From positions 2,232,001 to 2,296,000 of the forward strand of contig OY969805.1 of NCBI GenBank assembly GCA_963703325.1: a stretch of 64,000 nt of DNA, in the 5' to 3' direction. This document shows, in pieces, positions 16,194-26,027 of this stretch. Both the position numbers and the translations under genes were made by a program. Below the pieces are notes generated by a model that saw only the letters and a program-made list of their open reading frames with translations, made no database searches and was not told the origin of the DNA. This DNA comes from Aquilonibacter sp963703325. GTDB lineage: Bacteria > Vulcanimicrobiota > Vulcanimicrobiia > Vulcanimicrobiales > Vulcanimicrobiaceae. Position 1 is the stretch's first letter. Each line of letters opens with the position of its first letter.

Positions 16194-17912
16194 GTGAAGA
16201 CTCGCATTCTCTACTCACTCGCACTCGGCGCAATCATCGCGGCGGCTCCGTTTGCTGCCGGCGCCGCGCCCACGCTGCCGCCTGCGGCGGCGATTCCCAC
16301 TCCGGTGCCGACACCCGTCACGCCGGCGGTGCCGACCGTCGCGCCGGGCTATAGAGCGCCGGACGTTCCGCCGACCAACGCCGACATCGTCGGTGTGACA
16401 CAGCAGCCGTTCGTCGGTATCTCGCTCGACAGTGCGATCGGTATGGCGTTACTCAAGAATCCCGATCTCTCGGTTGCCGCCGCGAACACGCGCGTCGCGA
16501 CTTATCAGGTGCAAGAGGCGAAGGGTGCCAACGACGTACACTTCTTTGTCGAGCCCTCGGTGAAGCACGACACGAACCCGGCGCTCAACGCCTTTTTCTC
16601 GGGGGGCACCGATTTCGAGCCGTACGTGCAAAATTATCAGACGCAGCAGGCCGGCGTCCAAGGGCAGTTAGAGACCGGAACGCAGTACAACATCAACGTC
16701 TCGCAGACGAAGGTCAATGACAGCACCTACATCAACTCGTTCAATCCGTACTACTATGGCTCGTTCAACATCTCGATCACGCAGCCGTTACTCAAGAATT
16801 TCTTGATGAACGACGACAAGCGCCAGATCGAGCTGTCGATTGTCAACAACGACGCGACGCAAGCTTCCACGCTTGCGACCGTTTCGACGACGATCTCGAA
16901 CGTGGAAGACGCCTATTGGGATCTGCTTGCGGCGTGGCGCAACGTCGCAATCCAAGAGGACGCCCTGCATCAGACTGTGTTGCAGCAACAGAGTAACGTC
17001 CGTCAGGCCAAGCGCGGAGCTGCGGCCCCCATCGATGCGGTCGAGTCCTCGACGCAGGTCGCCGTCTATCAGCAAAACGTGTTTTCCGCGCTGCAGACGG
17101 TCTCGGAACTGCAGAATCAACTCAAGAGCTTGATCGTCACCGATCCGGGCGATCCGATCTGGCGCGCGAATCTCGTGCCGACCTCAGCAGTCCTCTCGCT
17201 CCCGCAGACGCCGTCGGTGGAGTCGCTGCTTGCTGCGGCAATGCAGAATCGCCCGGAAGTCCGGCAGGCGATCGATGCACAAAAGCAGGCCGATGTGAAC
17301 CGCGCGTATGCCAAGAACCAAGAGCTGCCGCAGGCCGACCTCCAACTCACCTACAACGGCAACGGCTTCGCGGGCAATGCCCTGCCGCCGCTCGGCGGAG
17401 TGTTCGGAACAGCTACGCCGCCGCCGTACTATGACGGCACGTGGGGTCAAGCGTTCGCGAATTCCTCGCGCTTCTCAACCTACTCGGCCGGCATTCAGGT
17501 CTCGTTGCCGATCGGCAACAACACCGCTAAAGGCGCGCTCGGTGTCGCCAACGAGCAAGCGCGCATCGCTGCCGTCCAAAAACTCGGCACGGCCGAGCGC
17601 ATTCAGTACGAGGTCCGCAACGCCGTGCAGAACTACCAGGCCGCGCTCGCGCGCCTCTTTGCCGCGCGCGAAGCGCGTGAATCTGCAGCCGAGGTCTTGG
17701 CCAGTGAAGAGCGCAAGTTCCTCAATGGCGAGTCGACGACGTTCCTGATCAATCAGCGTCAAGTGGAGTTCGTGCAGAACCAAGGGCTCGAACTGCAGGC
17801 GCAGACCGATCTGAACAAGGCCGTCGTCGAACTGCAGCGCGTCGACGGTTCAATTCTCCGCCAAAACGGTGTTTCGCTCGACACGCTGGGAGAAGGAGCA
17901 CTCAAACCATGA
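16194..17912 (+). CDS. TolC-family outer membrane efflux protein
   Basis: 572 residues. A signal peptide (MKTRILYSLALGAIIAAAPFAAGA) is followed by a Pro/Thr-rich linker (about residues 25-55) and two outer-membrane-efflux repeats: about residues 75-290 starting ISLDSAIGMALLKNP, and 335-560 with RPEVRQAIDAQKQADV. This is the expected duplicated structure of TolC trimer subunits. It is evidence for an outer membrane. The start is GTG, 10 nt behind the MFS gene. Its stop overlaps a short downstream gene by ATGA. Confidence 0.93.
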   Translation: MKTRILYSLALGAIIAAAPFAAGAAPTLPPAAAIPTPVPTPVTPAVPTVAPGYRAPDVPPTNADIVGVTQQPFVGISLDSAIGMALLKNPDLSVAAANTRVATYQVQEAKGANDVHFFVEPSVKHDTNPALNAFFSGGTDFEPYVQNYQTQQAGVQGQLETGTQYNINVSQTKVNDSTYINSFNPYYYGSFNISITQPLLKNFLMNDDKRQIELSIVNNDATQASTLATVSTTISNVEDAYWDLLAAWRNVAIQEDALHQTVLQQQSNVRQAKRGAAAPIDAVESSTQVAVYQQNVFSALQTVSELQNQLKSLIVTDPGDPIWRANLVPTSAVLSLPQTPSVESLLAAAMQNRPEVRQAIDAQKQADVNRAYAKNQELPQADLQLTYNGNGFAGNALPPLGGVFGTATPPPYYDGTWGQAFANSSRFSTYSAGIQVSLPIGNNTAKGALGVANEQARIAAVQKLGTAERIQYEVRNAVQNYQAALARLFAAREARESAAEVLASEERKFLNGESTTFLINQRQVEFVQNQGLELQAQTDLNKAVVELQRVDGSILRQNGVSLDTLGEGALKP

Positions 17913-18034
17913 TCTTCGTCAAGAAGTCGAACCGTCACCGCCGCGTCTCGAGCCTGACGTATCGGAAGCTCTCGGAACGCATGGCCGTGCTATACGGGCG
18001 AGAGTTGAATCGCCTCAACTCCCGCTCTCGCTAG
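17909..18034 (+). CDS. Small basic protein, 41 residues
   Basis: Short frame beginning in the ATGA overlap with the TolC stop and ending TAG 14 nt before the next gene. The peptide starts MIFVKKSNRHRRVSSLTYRK and ends in LNRLNSRSR; it has roughly a dozen Arg/Lys and no hydrophobic segment. A GAAGGAG site lies 12 nt before the ATG. The coupling overlap and ribosome binding site argue that it is translated. No function is recognised. Confidence 0.5.
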   Translation: MIFVKKSNRHRRVSSLTYRKLSERMAVLYGRELNRLNSRSR

Positions 18035-18048
18035 AAACGTCGACCCCG

Positions 18049-18979
18049 ATGAGCACTAGCGACGATCCGTGGCAGGCCCTCGACGCGTCGGGCTGGGCGC
18101 CCACGAAGCAGACCTTGCACTTGAACTCGCAGCTGCTCGGCAAGATTCGGCTTGCGCTCTCACCGCCGCAACCGAACTGGATGTTTACCGCGCTCTACGT
18201 GTCTCCGCGCGGGCTAACCACCGGGACGATCCCGTGCTCGGACGCGTCCATCGAATGCGTGTTGGATATTTTTGATTCGGTCATCCGGATACTCGCGGAG
18301 CGACGGCCGCACGCGTGCGATTTCGTTTCTTCCGCCTCGTACCGTTGCCGAGGTGTACGCCGAGCTCACGGTCGCTCTTGCGGAGCTCAATGTTGAGTGT
18401 TACGTCTCCCCGGTGCCGCAAGAGATACCCGATACCACGCCGCTGCCGGCTGATCGGCGCGTGCGTGCCTACGATCCGGCCGCAGCGCTGCGCTGGTTCC
18501 AAACCTACACAGCCGTTGCCGGAATCTTCGACCGCTGGCGCAGCCCGTTCTTCGGGCGCTCGGGCGTGCAAGTCTGGTGGGGTGCTTTTGACGTCAACCT
18601 GATGCTCTTTAACGGCAAGCGCGTTGCGCCGCCGGCCAATCGCGGCTACCTGCTCAAGTACGACCTCGACGCCGAGCTGATGAGCGCGGGCCTGTATCTC
18701 GGCGACGAGAAGACCGCGCCGTTTTTCTACGGCTACATCTATCCGGAGCCAAACGGCGCGCCGTCCTTGCCGGTGCACCCGGCGGGTGCCTCGTGGTCGA
18801 CGCAATTGCGCGAGTGGGTGCTGCCTTACGACGACGTGCGGACTTCAGCCGATCCGCACGCGACGCTGCGAACTTTTATCGACGCGATCTACGCGCACTG
18901 TTTCGATGCCGCCGGATGGGATAAGGCGAATCTCACCTACGATCCGCCGAAAGCGCACGCGCAACGGCACGCGACGTAA
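18049..18979 (+). CDS. DUF5996 family protein, split by one extra base
   Basis: Two frames together give one protein of about 309 residues that matches the DUF5996 pattern: an N-part with KQTLHLNSQLLGKIRLALSPP and YVSPRGLTTGTIP, and a C-part with GRTRAISFLPPRTVAEVY, VQVWWGAFDVNLMLF and YGYIYPEPNGAP. The first frame runs from the ATG at 18049; after Ala-83 (GCG at 18295-18297) removing one G of the GG at 18297-18298 joins it to the second frame (ILA-SDGRTRAIS). Function of the family is unknown. The gene stands between the efflux operon and the convergent pentose-phosphate operon. Either a consensus indel or a recent frameshift explains the break. Confidence 0.8.
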
Positions 18980-18985
18980 AGGGCG

Positions 18986-19717
18986 CTATTCTCCGGCCGC
19001 GGCTTTGTCGGCGAGCCAGATGAGCTCACCATCCGGCGGCGCTATGATCTGCGCCGGATATTTCGTGGGATCGTAGGGGCCCTCGCGCACCGACGCAAGT
19101 GTCGTTGCTTTATCCCTACCGGTCACAGCAAAACACACGGTGGCGGAACTGTTAAGTACGCTCGGCGTGAGCGTAATGCGCCATTGCGATTGGGATATCG
19201 AATACACTGCGCGTACGCGTTGCTGGTCGTCGGTGAGCGGATCTTCACCGGGGAACAGCGAGGCGGTATGCCCATCGGGGCCCATGCCGAGCATCACCAT
19301 ATCGAAGGACGGCGTTTCGCCCAGCACCTCGACGAGCACCGCGCGATAGTCGAACGCCGCGCGCTGCGGATCATCTTCACCGTGCATGCGATGAACGTGC
19401 GTTTCGGGAATGTTCAGCGGCTTGATGAACGCCTCGAATGCCATCTTGTAATTCGATTGCTCGTGGTCGGGCGGAACGCAGCGTTCGTCGCCAAAAAAAA
19501 TCTCGACCGCGTTCCAGTCGATCGCCGTTGCATATGGCGGTTTGGCAAGCAGCGCGTACGTGGCCTTTGGGGTGGTCCCCCCCGCCAAGGCTATGACGAA
19601 GCGTCCGTGTCCGTCGATCGCACTGGAGCCGTGGTCGACGATGAGATCGGCGAGTGACTTGGCAACGTCGGCCGGGCTCTCGTAGATGTAAAGCGTCCCC
19701 AGTTCACGCCGCGTCAT
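18986..19717 (-). CDS. pgl: 6-phosphogluconolactonase
   Basis: Hydrolyses 6-phosphogluconolactone, second step of the oxidative pentose-phosphate pathway. 243 residues, the DevB/Pgl length. Motifs include the phosphate-binding ALAGGTTPK, the IFFGDERCVPPD segment and GMGPDGHTASLFPG. It is the last gene of the minus-strand pentose-phosphate operon and its ATG overlaps the opcA stop (ATGA). It ends 7 nt from the convergent DUF5996 gene. Confidence 0.95.
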   Translation of the reverse strand: MTRRELGTLYIYESPADVAKSLADLIVDHGSSAIDGHGRFVIALAGGTTPKATYALLAKPPYATAIDWNAVEIFFGDERCVPPDHEQSNYKMAFEAFIKPLNIPETHVHRMHGEDDPQRAAFDYRAVLVEVLGETPSFDMVMLGMGPDGHTASLFPGEDPLTDDQQRVRAVYSISQSQWRITLTPSVLNSSATVCFAVTGRDKATTLASVREGPYDPTKYPAQIIAPPDGELIWLADKAAAGE

Positions 19718-20692
19718 GCTACATGCCTTTCGATGATGTGCTTCGCCATGTTGAGCGACTCGGCGAAGACCTGGTCGCGCGCACGAGTGAGAATCGCCCG
19801 CTCAACGAGCGAGGCGAGATCGACGGTGTGCAACGGCGTGCAACGTGATGGACACGCCGTCGAGCCGGTCACATCGAGGCAAATCGCGCCTTGATCTTCG
19901 GGGTGCACGCTCGCACTGAAGGTCGCCTTCTCTGAAGCGAGGACGACGCGCGTTAGGCGGCGCGGCGGTCCGTCGTGCACCATCGCGACGTGCACGCTGC
20001 CGCTCTGCGTCGTAAATGTGTCGGCCCCGGCCGGCGTCCAATCAAGCCGGCTTGCGAGCCACCCGAGCAAGTAGTACATCTCGGCGTCGGATCCGGCGGT
20101 CACTTCGACGCGCCGTAACATCGCCAACTCGTTCCGGCATTCGGGTTCGTCAAAGAATTCGGCAATCAATTCTTGCCACGCCGCCAGCCGCAAGTACGCG
20201 ACGTCTTGAATCAAGAATCTCGGGATGCGCTTCGACGAAGCTGGCCAGGTCGCGCAACGGGCGCTCGTCGGTGCGCGCAACCGAGGTACTGCAGATCGTT
20301 GTATCGGCGCGACGCGCCAACGCCAAGAACCGCTCGTCCGCGGAGAGCGCTTCGGCGATCCACAGCAGCACGACCGGCGCTTCGGGAAGTTCGAGCATGG
20401 TCAGCGCCGCGTCGAGTTCCGCGGGCGCGGCGTCGCGCACGCCGATCTCGACCCATTCGCCCCGCGCCTGTGCCGGTTCAATGATGCGCTCGTCCTCGGG
20501 TTTGTTGGCGTCGAAGATAACGACGCGCGAGGGATGCTTTTCGGCGAGCGCGTGCGCGCGGCCGCGAACCCAGTCGGCGCCCTCGCCCGCGCCGAAGAAG
20601 ATCACGAAGGTCATCGTCGCGGCCTTCATCGCGCCCGGTTCGCGCCGCGCTTTGGCGAGTTCGTCGACGAGCGGATGGACGTCGAGACTCAC
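19714..20692 (-). CDS. opcA: OpcA-like glucose-6-phosphate dehydrogenase assembly protein, split by one extra base
   Basis: OpcA is a redox-linked allosteric partner that activates Zwf in cyanobacteria and actinobacteria. The first frame starts at a GTG that overlaps the zwf stop (GTGA) and reads MSLDVHPLVDELAKARREPG; it runs to LRDLASFVEAHPEI. The next frame continues with DVAYLRLAAWQELIAEFF, the conserved OpcA centre, and ends at the pgl start. Removing one base in the TT at 20206-20207 (AA on the coding strand) joins them into about 325 residues, near the usual length. Gene order zwf-opcA-pgl is the standard one for this family, which strengthens the call. Confidence 0.82.
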
Positions 20693-22239
20693 AATTGGCG
20701 CCAATCGTGGAAGAGCGCAAAGGCCGATGGCGGACCCTGCGATCCTGCCGGATAGTTCGGGAATGTGAAATCTTTTGTGTTCTGCCACACGTCGAGCACC
20801 GGTGTGACGATCTCCCACGCGCGTTCGACCGCATCCCAGCGCGTGAAAAGCGTCTGATCGCCGCGCATGGCGTCGCCGATCAGCCGCTCGTACGCGGGCG
20901 GTGACTGTACGCCGAAACCCGTGCCGTAGTTGAAGTCCATGAAGACGCTGCGGATGTGATTCTTCATGCCGGGGACCTTGGCGGAGAAACGCATCGCGAC
21001 GCCCTCGTCGGGCTGGATCTTCATTACCAGCACGTTGGGCTCGATCGTGTCGGTTCGCTCGCCGTAGATGCGATGTGGAATCGGTTTGAAGGTCACCGCG
21101 ATTTCGGACAGCTTCTTCGCCAGTCGTTTGCCCGAGCGCAAGTAGAACGGCACCCCTGCCCAGCGCCAGTTCTCGACCGTCAAGCGAACCGCGGCGAAGG
21201 TCTCGGTGTTCGATTGCGGATCGACGTCGGGCTCTTGGCGGTAGCCGATAACGGGCTTCCCGTTGATTGTTCCGGCGCCGTACTGGCCGCGCGCCGACAT
21301 CTCGACCACCTTCGAGAGCTCCGGCGGCTCGATTGACTCCAGCACTTTAAACTTCTCGTTGCGAATCGCGTCTGCATCGGAACTCGAGGGCGGCTCCATG
21401 GCCACGAGCGCAAGCAAGTTCATCACGTGATTCTGAATCATGTCGCGCAGCGTACCGGCGTGGTCGTAGTAGCCGCCGCGCAGCTCGACGCCCAGCTGCT
21501 CGGACGCCGTGATCTGCACCGATTGCACGTAGTTGCGGTTCCAGACCGGCTCGAAGATCGTGTTGGCAAAGCGCAGCGCCATGATGTCTTGCACCGGCTC
21601 TTTGCCCAGGTAGTGATCGATGCGATAGACGTCGCTCTCGCGAAAGACTTTATCGACCTCCGCCTGCAGGGCGCGCGCCGACTCGAGATCGGTGCCGAAC
21701 GGCTTCTCGATGACGATGCGGCCCCAGCCTTCCTGTTGCTGGTTGAGGTCGGCTTCACGTAAGAATTCGATGATCGTCGGAAAGACCGAGGGTGGGGTCG
21801 AGAGGTAAAACAGGCGGTTCCCTCTGGTTCCGAGCTCCTTGTCGTTGTTCGCGAGGCGTTTGGCCAACTCGCCGTAGGTTTTATGATCGTCGAATTCGCC
21901 CGAGACGTAGCTCAGGCGTTTCGCGAAATCATCCCAGATGGCGCCTTGCGGCTTGTGGTCAGCGGGAGCAAACTGCTCGAGTTGCTCTTTGCAATAGTTC
22001 CGGAAGCTGTCGTCGGTGTACTCGGCGCGCGAGACTCCCACGATGGCGAAGTCGTTGGGAAGCGTGCCGTGCAGACGCAGCGAGTACACCGCCGGCAAGA
22101 GCATGCGCTTGAACAGGTCGCCGCTCGCGCCGAAGAAGACGATGCTGCACGGGTCGCTGATGCGTTCGGTATGTAAGCCCGCTCGCAGCGGATTTTCGGA
22201 CTGACCGTCGACCGAGACGGTCGCGACTGCTTCAGGCAT
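20689..22239 (-). CDS. zwf: Glucose-6-phosphate 1-dehydrogenase
   Basis: First step of the oxidative pentose-phosphate pathway: oxidises glucose-6-phosphate to the lactone with NADP+. 516 residues, normal length. The nucleotide fold IVFFGASGDLFKR is near residue 33, the substrate site RIDHYLGKEPVQD carries the catalytic His and Lys, and the C-terminal domain is complete to FALFHDWRQL. Its start overlaps the gnd stop by 8 nt and its stop overlaps opcA, so the operon is tightly coupled. Confidence 0.97.
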   Translation of the reverse strand: MPEAVATVSVDGQSENPLRAGLHTERISDPCSIVFFGASGDLFKRMLLPAVYSLRLHGTLPNDFAIVGVSRAEYTDDSFRNYCKEQLEQFAPADHKPQGAIWDDFAKRLSYVSGEFDDHKTYGELAKRLANNDKELGTRGNRLFYLSTPPSVFPTIIEFLREADLNQQQEGWGRIVIEKPFGTDLESARALQAEVDKVFRESDVYRIDHYLGKEPVQDIMALRFANTIFEPVWNRNYVQSVQITASEQLGVELRGGYYDHAGTLRDMIQNHVMNLLALVAMEPPSSSDADAIRNEKFKVLESIEPPELSKVVEMSARGQYGAGTINGKPVIGYRQEPDVDPQSNTETFAAVRLTVENWRWAGVPFYLRSGKRLAKKLSEIAVTFKPIPHRIYGERTDTIEPNVLVMKIQPDEGVAMRFSAKVPGMKNHIRSVFMDFNYGTGFGVQSPPAYERLIGDAMRGDQTLFTRWDAVERAWEIVTPVLDVWQNTKDFTFPNYPAGSQGPPSAFALFHDWRQL

Positions 22240-23138
22240 GCGTCTCAGTCTTGACGGCGTGGCCGCCGAACTGATTGCGCAGCGCTGCGATGACCTTGGC
22301 GCTGAACGACTCTTCTTGACGGGAAACGAAGCGCGCCATGAGCGAGAGCGTGATGACGGGCGCGGGAACGTTTTGATCGATCGCTGCTTGAACCGTCCAG
22401 CGTCCTTCGCCGGTGTCGTCGACGTACCCGCGAATGTCTTTGAGTCCCGGATCGGCTTTGAACGCTAGTACTGCAAGTTCGAGCAGCCACGAACGCACGA
22501 CGCTGCCGTAGCACCAAACGGTCGCGACTTGTTCCAGATCGAAATCAAATGGCGAGGTTTCGAGGATCTCAAAGCCTTCGCCGTAGGCTTGCATCATGCC
22601 GTACTCGACGCCGTTGTGCACCATCTTCGAGAAATGTCCGGCACCGGCCCGACCCACGTGCGCGTAACCGTTCGGCGGCGCGAGTGTCTTGAAGATCGGC
22701 TCGCACGCCTTGACCGCAGCATCGTCGCCGCCGACCATCAGCGAGTAGCCTTCTTTGAGGCCCCAGATGCCGCCGCTCGTACCGGCGTCGACCAGCGACA
22801 CGCCTTTGGTTTTACAGCGGTCGTACGCAGCCAGCCCGTCCTTCCAATTGGTGTTGCCGCCGTCGATGATGATATCGCCCTTGCCCAAGATGGCGCACAA
22901 CTCGTCGATTGTGTCGTCGGTCGGCTTGCCCGAGGGAACCATGATCCAGACGATCTTCGGCGAGCCGAGCTTACCGCAAAGAATCCTTGAGCCCAGTCGA
23001 CCGCGTCGCGCCGCCGGCTGCGGCTTGCGCCACCGCGTCCGCGCTGCGATCGTACACGACGACCTGGTGTCCGCCTTGGATCAAGCGCGTCGTCATATTT
23101 GCGCCCATCTTGCCCAGTCCAACCATCCCGATTTGCAT
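22232..23138 (-). CDS. gnd: 6-phosphogluconate dehydrogenase (decarboxylating), YqeC/GntZ type, split by one extra base
   Basis: Converts 6-phosphogluconate to ribulose-5-phosphate. The frame opens with MQIGMVGLGKMGANM (NAD(P)-binding fold, AAGGAGC ribosome site 7 nt upstream) and hits TAA after GLKDSLR; the second frame resumes with KLGSPKIVWIMVPSG and continues through IIDGGNTNWKDG, SLVDAGTSGG and GHFSKMVHNGVEYG, which hold the catalytic Lys and the substrate-binding His/Asn. Removing one base in the CC at 22974-22975 restores 301 residues, the length of the short YqeC-type enzymes. Stop overlaps zwf. Confidence 0.88.
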
Positions 23139-23148
23139 GCAATGCTCC

Positions 23149-25999
23149 TTAAGCGCGTGCTGAAAGTGCGTCGTCGACCGCTGCAACGAGCGCCTTGAGT
23201 GCGGAATCGATGTCGCCTTTGAGATGGACGCGAAGGCCGCGCCGCTTGCGGCTATCGAGTGATTGCCAGTCGCCAAGCGCCTGCGCAGCGAGCAGCGTAC
23301 GGAAGCCGACCTTCATGCCGGGAATCGGCGGATCGGCGGGCTCATCGCCGACGATCTGCAGCATCACGGCCGTGTCGGGACCGCCTTTATGCAGTTGTCC
23401 GGTCGAATGCAGGAAGCGCGGTCCGAAGCCCACCGTGGTCGCGACGTCACTTGCATTGCGAATCATCAAACGCAGTTTGTCCAGCGTTTCGATGTGCGCC
23501 GGATTGCGCGCAATGTACGCGCAGATCGCGACGTAATCGCTGGGCTTGAGTTGTTTGAAGACTGCGGCCAAGGCGCCGACGTTGCGCTGCGTGGCAGCGA
23601 AGTCTTTGCTGCCGGAGAGGTACGTGATATCGAAGGCGGTGCCTTCGACGTCGACCTTCGGTTCGTCGATCGAGCCGGTGGCTTCGAACTGCGCGAGCAG
23701 CTTCTTCGTGTTGTCTTTCGATTCTTGGACGTTGGGCTGATCGAACGCGTTGATCCCGAGGATGCTACCCGCCGCAGCGGTCGCAATTTCCCACAGATAG
23801 AACTGCTCGCCGAGATCGTATTCGTCATTCATCGCAAGGCGAATGACCGGATGTCCCGCGTCTTCTAGTGCCTGCAGCATCTCTTTCACGCCGGGCTTGG
23901 GATCGGGAAGATTCGACCCGACATAGACGAAGACGCGATCGTTGCCGTAGTCGTGCGGGGTGCCGAGCGCCTCGCCCTCGATCGGCACAATACCCTTGCC
24001 GTGCTTGCCGGTCGATTCGGCGATGAGTTGTTCCGCCCAGGCACCGAAGGCCGACACGTCGGGATGCGTCACGATCGTGAGCTTGTCGCGGCCGGCCACG
24101 GCCCAGCCGCCGATCGCGGCTCCGAAGCGCACGCCGGTCGCGATGCGCGGATCGACGGTCTTGTCGTTCGCGTGCATTGCGCCGAGCGCGCGATCGAGAA
24201 TGAGACGCACGTCGTAACCGGCGAGCGCCGCCGGCACCATGCCGAAGAACGACAGCGCGGAGTAGCGGCCACCGATATTGGGATCGTTTTCGAAGATGCG
24301 GCGGAAGTTGTGCCCCTTCGCCACCTCGACCATTTGCGTGCCGGGATCCGTCACGGCAATGAACTGCTTGCCGGCGTTGCTCGTGCCGACGAGCTTTGCC
24401 GCCTTCTCGTAGTAGTACGCAAAAAAGGCATTAGGCTCAGTGGTCGTTCCGCTCTTGCTCGAGACGATGAATAGCGTGCGATCCAGCGCCAGCTTTTGGT
24501 CGAGTTCGGCGATCTGCGTCGGATCGGTGGAGTCGAGCACGAGCAATTCCGGCCACGGCACGTCCTCGATCGGACCGCCGGACAACTCACCGAGCGTTTC
24601 GCTCAGGACATCGGGCGCAAGCGAACTGCCGCCCATACCGAGCACGACAACGTAGTCGAATTCGCGCGCAATCTCGGTGCCGAAGGTCTCGAGGTCCGGG
24701 ACGTGCTCCATCAGATGCTGCGGAATGTCCAGCCACCCAAGGGCGTGTTTGATGATGTCCGCAGCCTCGGGATCAGTCGTCCACAGCGATGGATCCTTGG
24801 CCCAGAGTTTCTTGAGGAAGTCTTCCTTCGCGAGCTTGTCCAGCGCGTCGGTTGGTGGGCCCGAGATCGCCACGCGTTCGGTCCCGTCGGCGAGTTGTTT
24901 TTGCTTGTAGACGATCGCGCCCATTAGCGCGGCGAAGGAATCCGAGAAGAGCGAGACGCCCTCGACCTGCAACTCGTGCGTGACGTCGAAGAACGAGAAT
25001 CTTTGCATCTTGCAGCGCACGCATCACCCCGCGCGCCTCATCGAGTCCGCTCTCGACCGTGTCCGGCGTAATCGTGCCGTGATCGAGCAGCGCGTCGAGC
25101 GTGTTGGGCGGCATCGTATTGACCGTGTGCGGTCCAACGACCGTCTCGACGTACATCAGATCGGGGTACGCCGGATTTTTTACCGAGGTGCTCGCCCACA
25201 GCGGACGCTGTACCGCGCCGCCGGCTTGACGCACGCTCGCGAAATCCGCGCCTTCGAAGAGCTCGTTGAACTTCGCATAGGTGAGCTTGAGGTTGGCGAC
25301 GCCGGCCTTGCCGAGCAGCGACTGGAGCGCCGTCTCACCTTTGGCGATTTTCGCCTGCAACAGTCGATCGACCGCCGAATCGATGCGGCTGACGAAGACC
25401 GAGTTGACCGAACGAATCCGATCGATTGGTTTGCCCTCGGCGACGCGCCGCCGTAGTCCGGCGATGTAGGCATTGGCCGTTTTCTCGTACATCTCGATCG
25501 AGAAGATCAGCGTGACGTTGATGTTGATCCCGGCGTAGATGCATTCTTCGATAGCGGGAACGCCTTCGTTCGTGCCGGGAATCTTGACCATCAGGTTGGG
25601 CCGGTTGACGCGCTGCCAAAGCTGTTTGGCATTTGCGATCGTGCCTTGCGTATCGTGCGCGAGGAGCGGCGAAACCTCGAGGCTTACGTAGCCATCGTTT
25701 GCGCCGCACGAATCATAGAGTGGGCGGAATGCGTCGCACGCCTGCTGGATGTCGGCGATTGCCAGATCCCAGAAGAGCGCGTCGGCGCTGGTTTCTTCGC
25801 CGATCAGCGTCCGCAGCTGTTCGTCGTAGTCGTCACCGGTGCCGATCGCTTTCTCGAAGATCGTTGGGTTGCTCGTCATCCCGCGCAGCCCCTGATCGAT
25901 CAGGCGCTGCAGTTCGCCCGAGGCGAACATGCCGCGGCGCAGGTTATCGAGCCATACGCTTTGGCCGGCCTCGAGAAGTTGTTGCAGTTGGTTACTCAC
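23149..25999 (-). CDS. Bifunctional transaldolase / glucose-6-phosphate isomerase, split by one extra base
   Basis: Fusion protein of about 949 residues. The transaldolase half starts at a GTG (MSNQLQQLLEAGQSVWLDNL, AGGAG 7 nt upstream); it holds TSNPTIFEKAI and the Schiff-base lysine in MVKIPGTNEG. Its C-terminal helix (DVTHELQVEGVSLFSDSF) lies in the next frame, directly followed by the isomerase half with VVLGMGGSSLAPDV, the SIS-domain segment SSKSGTTTEPNAF and a complete C-terminus. Removing one base near 24989-24993 joins them (AKILVFDVTHEL). Such tal-pgi fusions are known in several phyla. The two halves link the non-oxidative branch to glycolysis. Confidence 0.9.
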
Positions 26000-26027
26000 G
26001 TGACTCTCCTACAGATGATGAGCGAAG

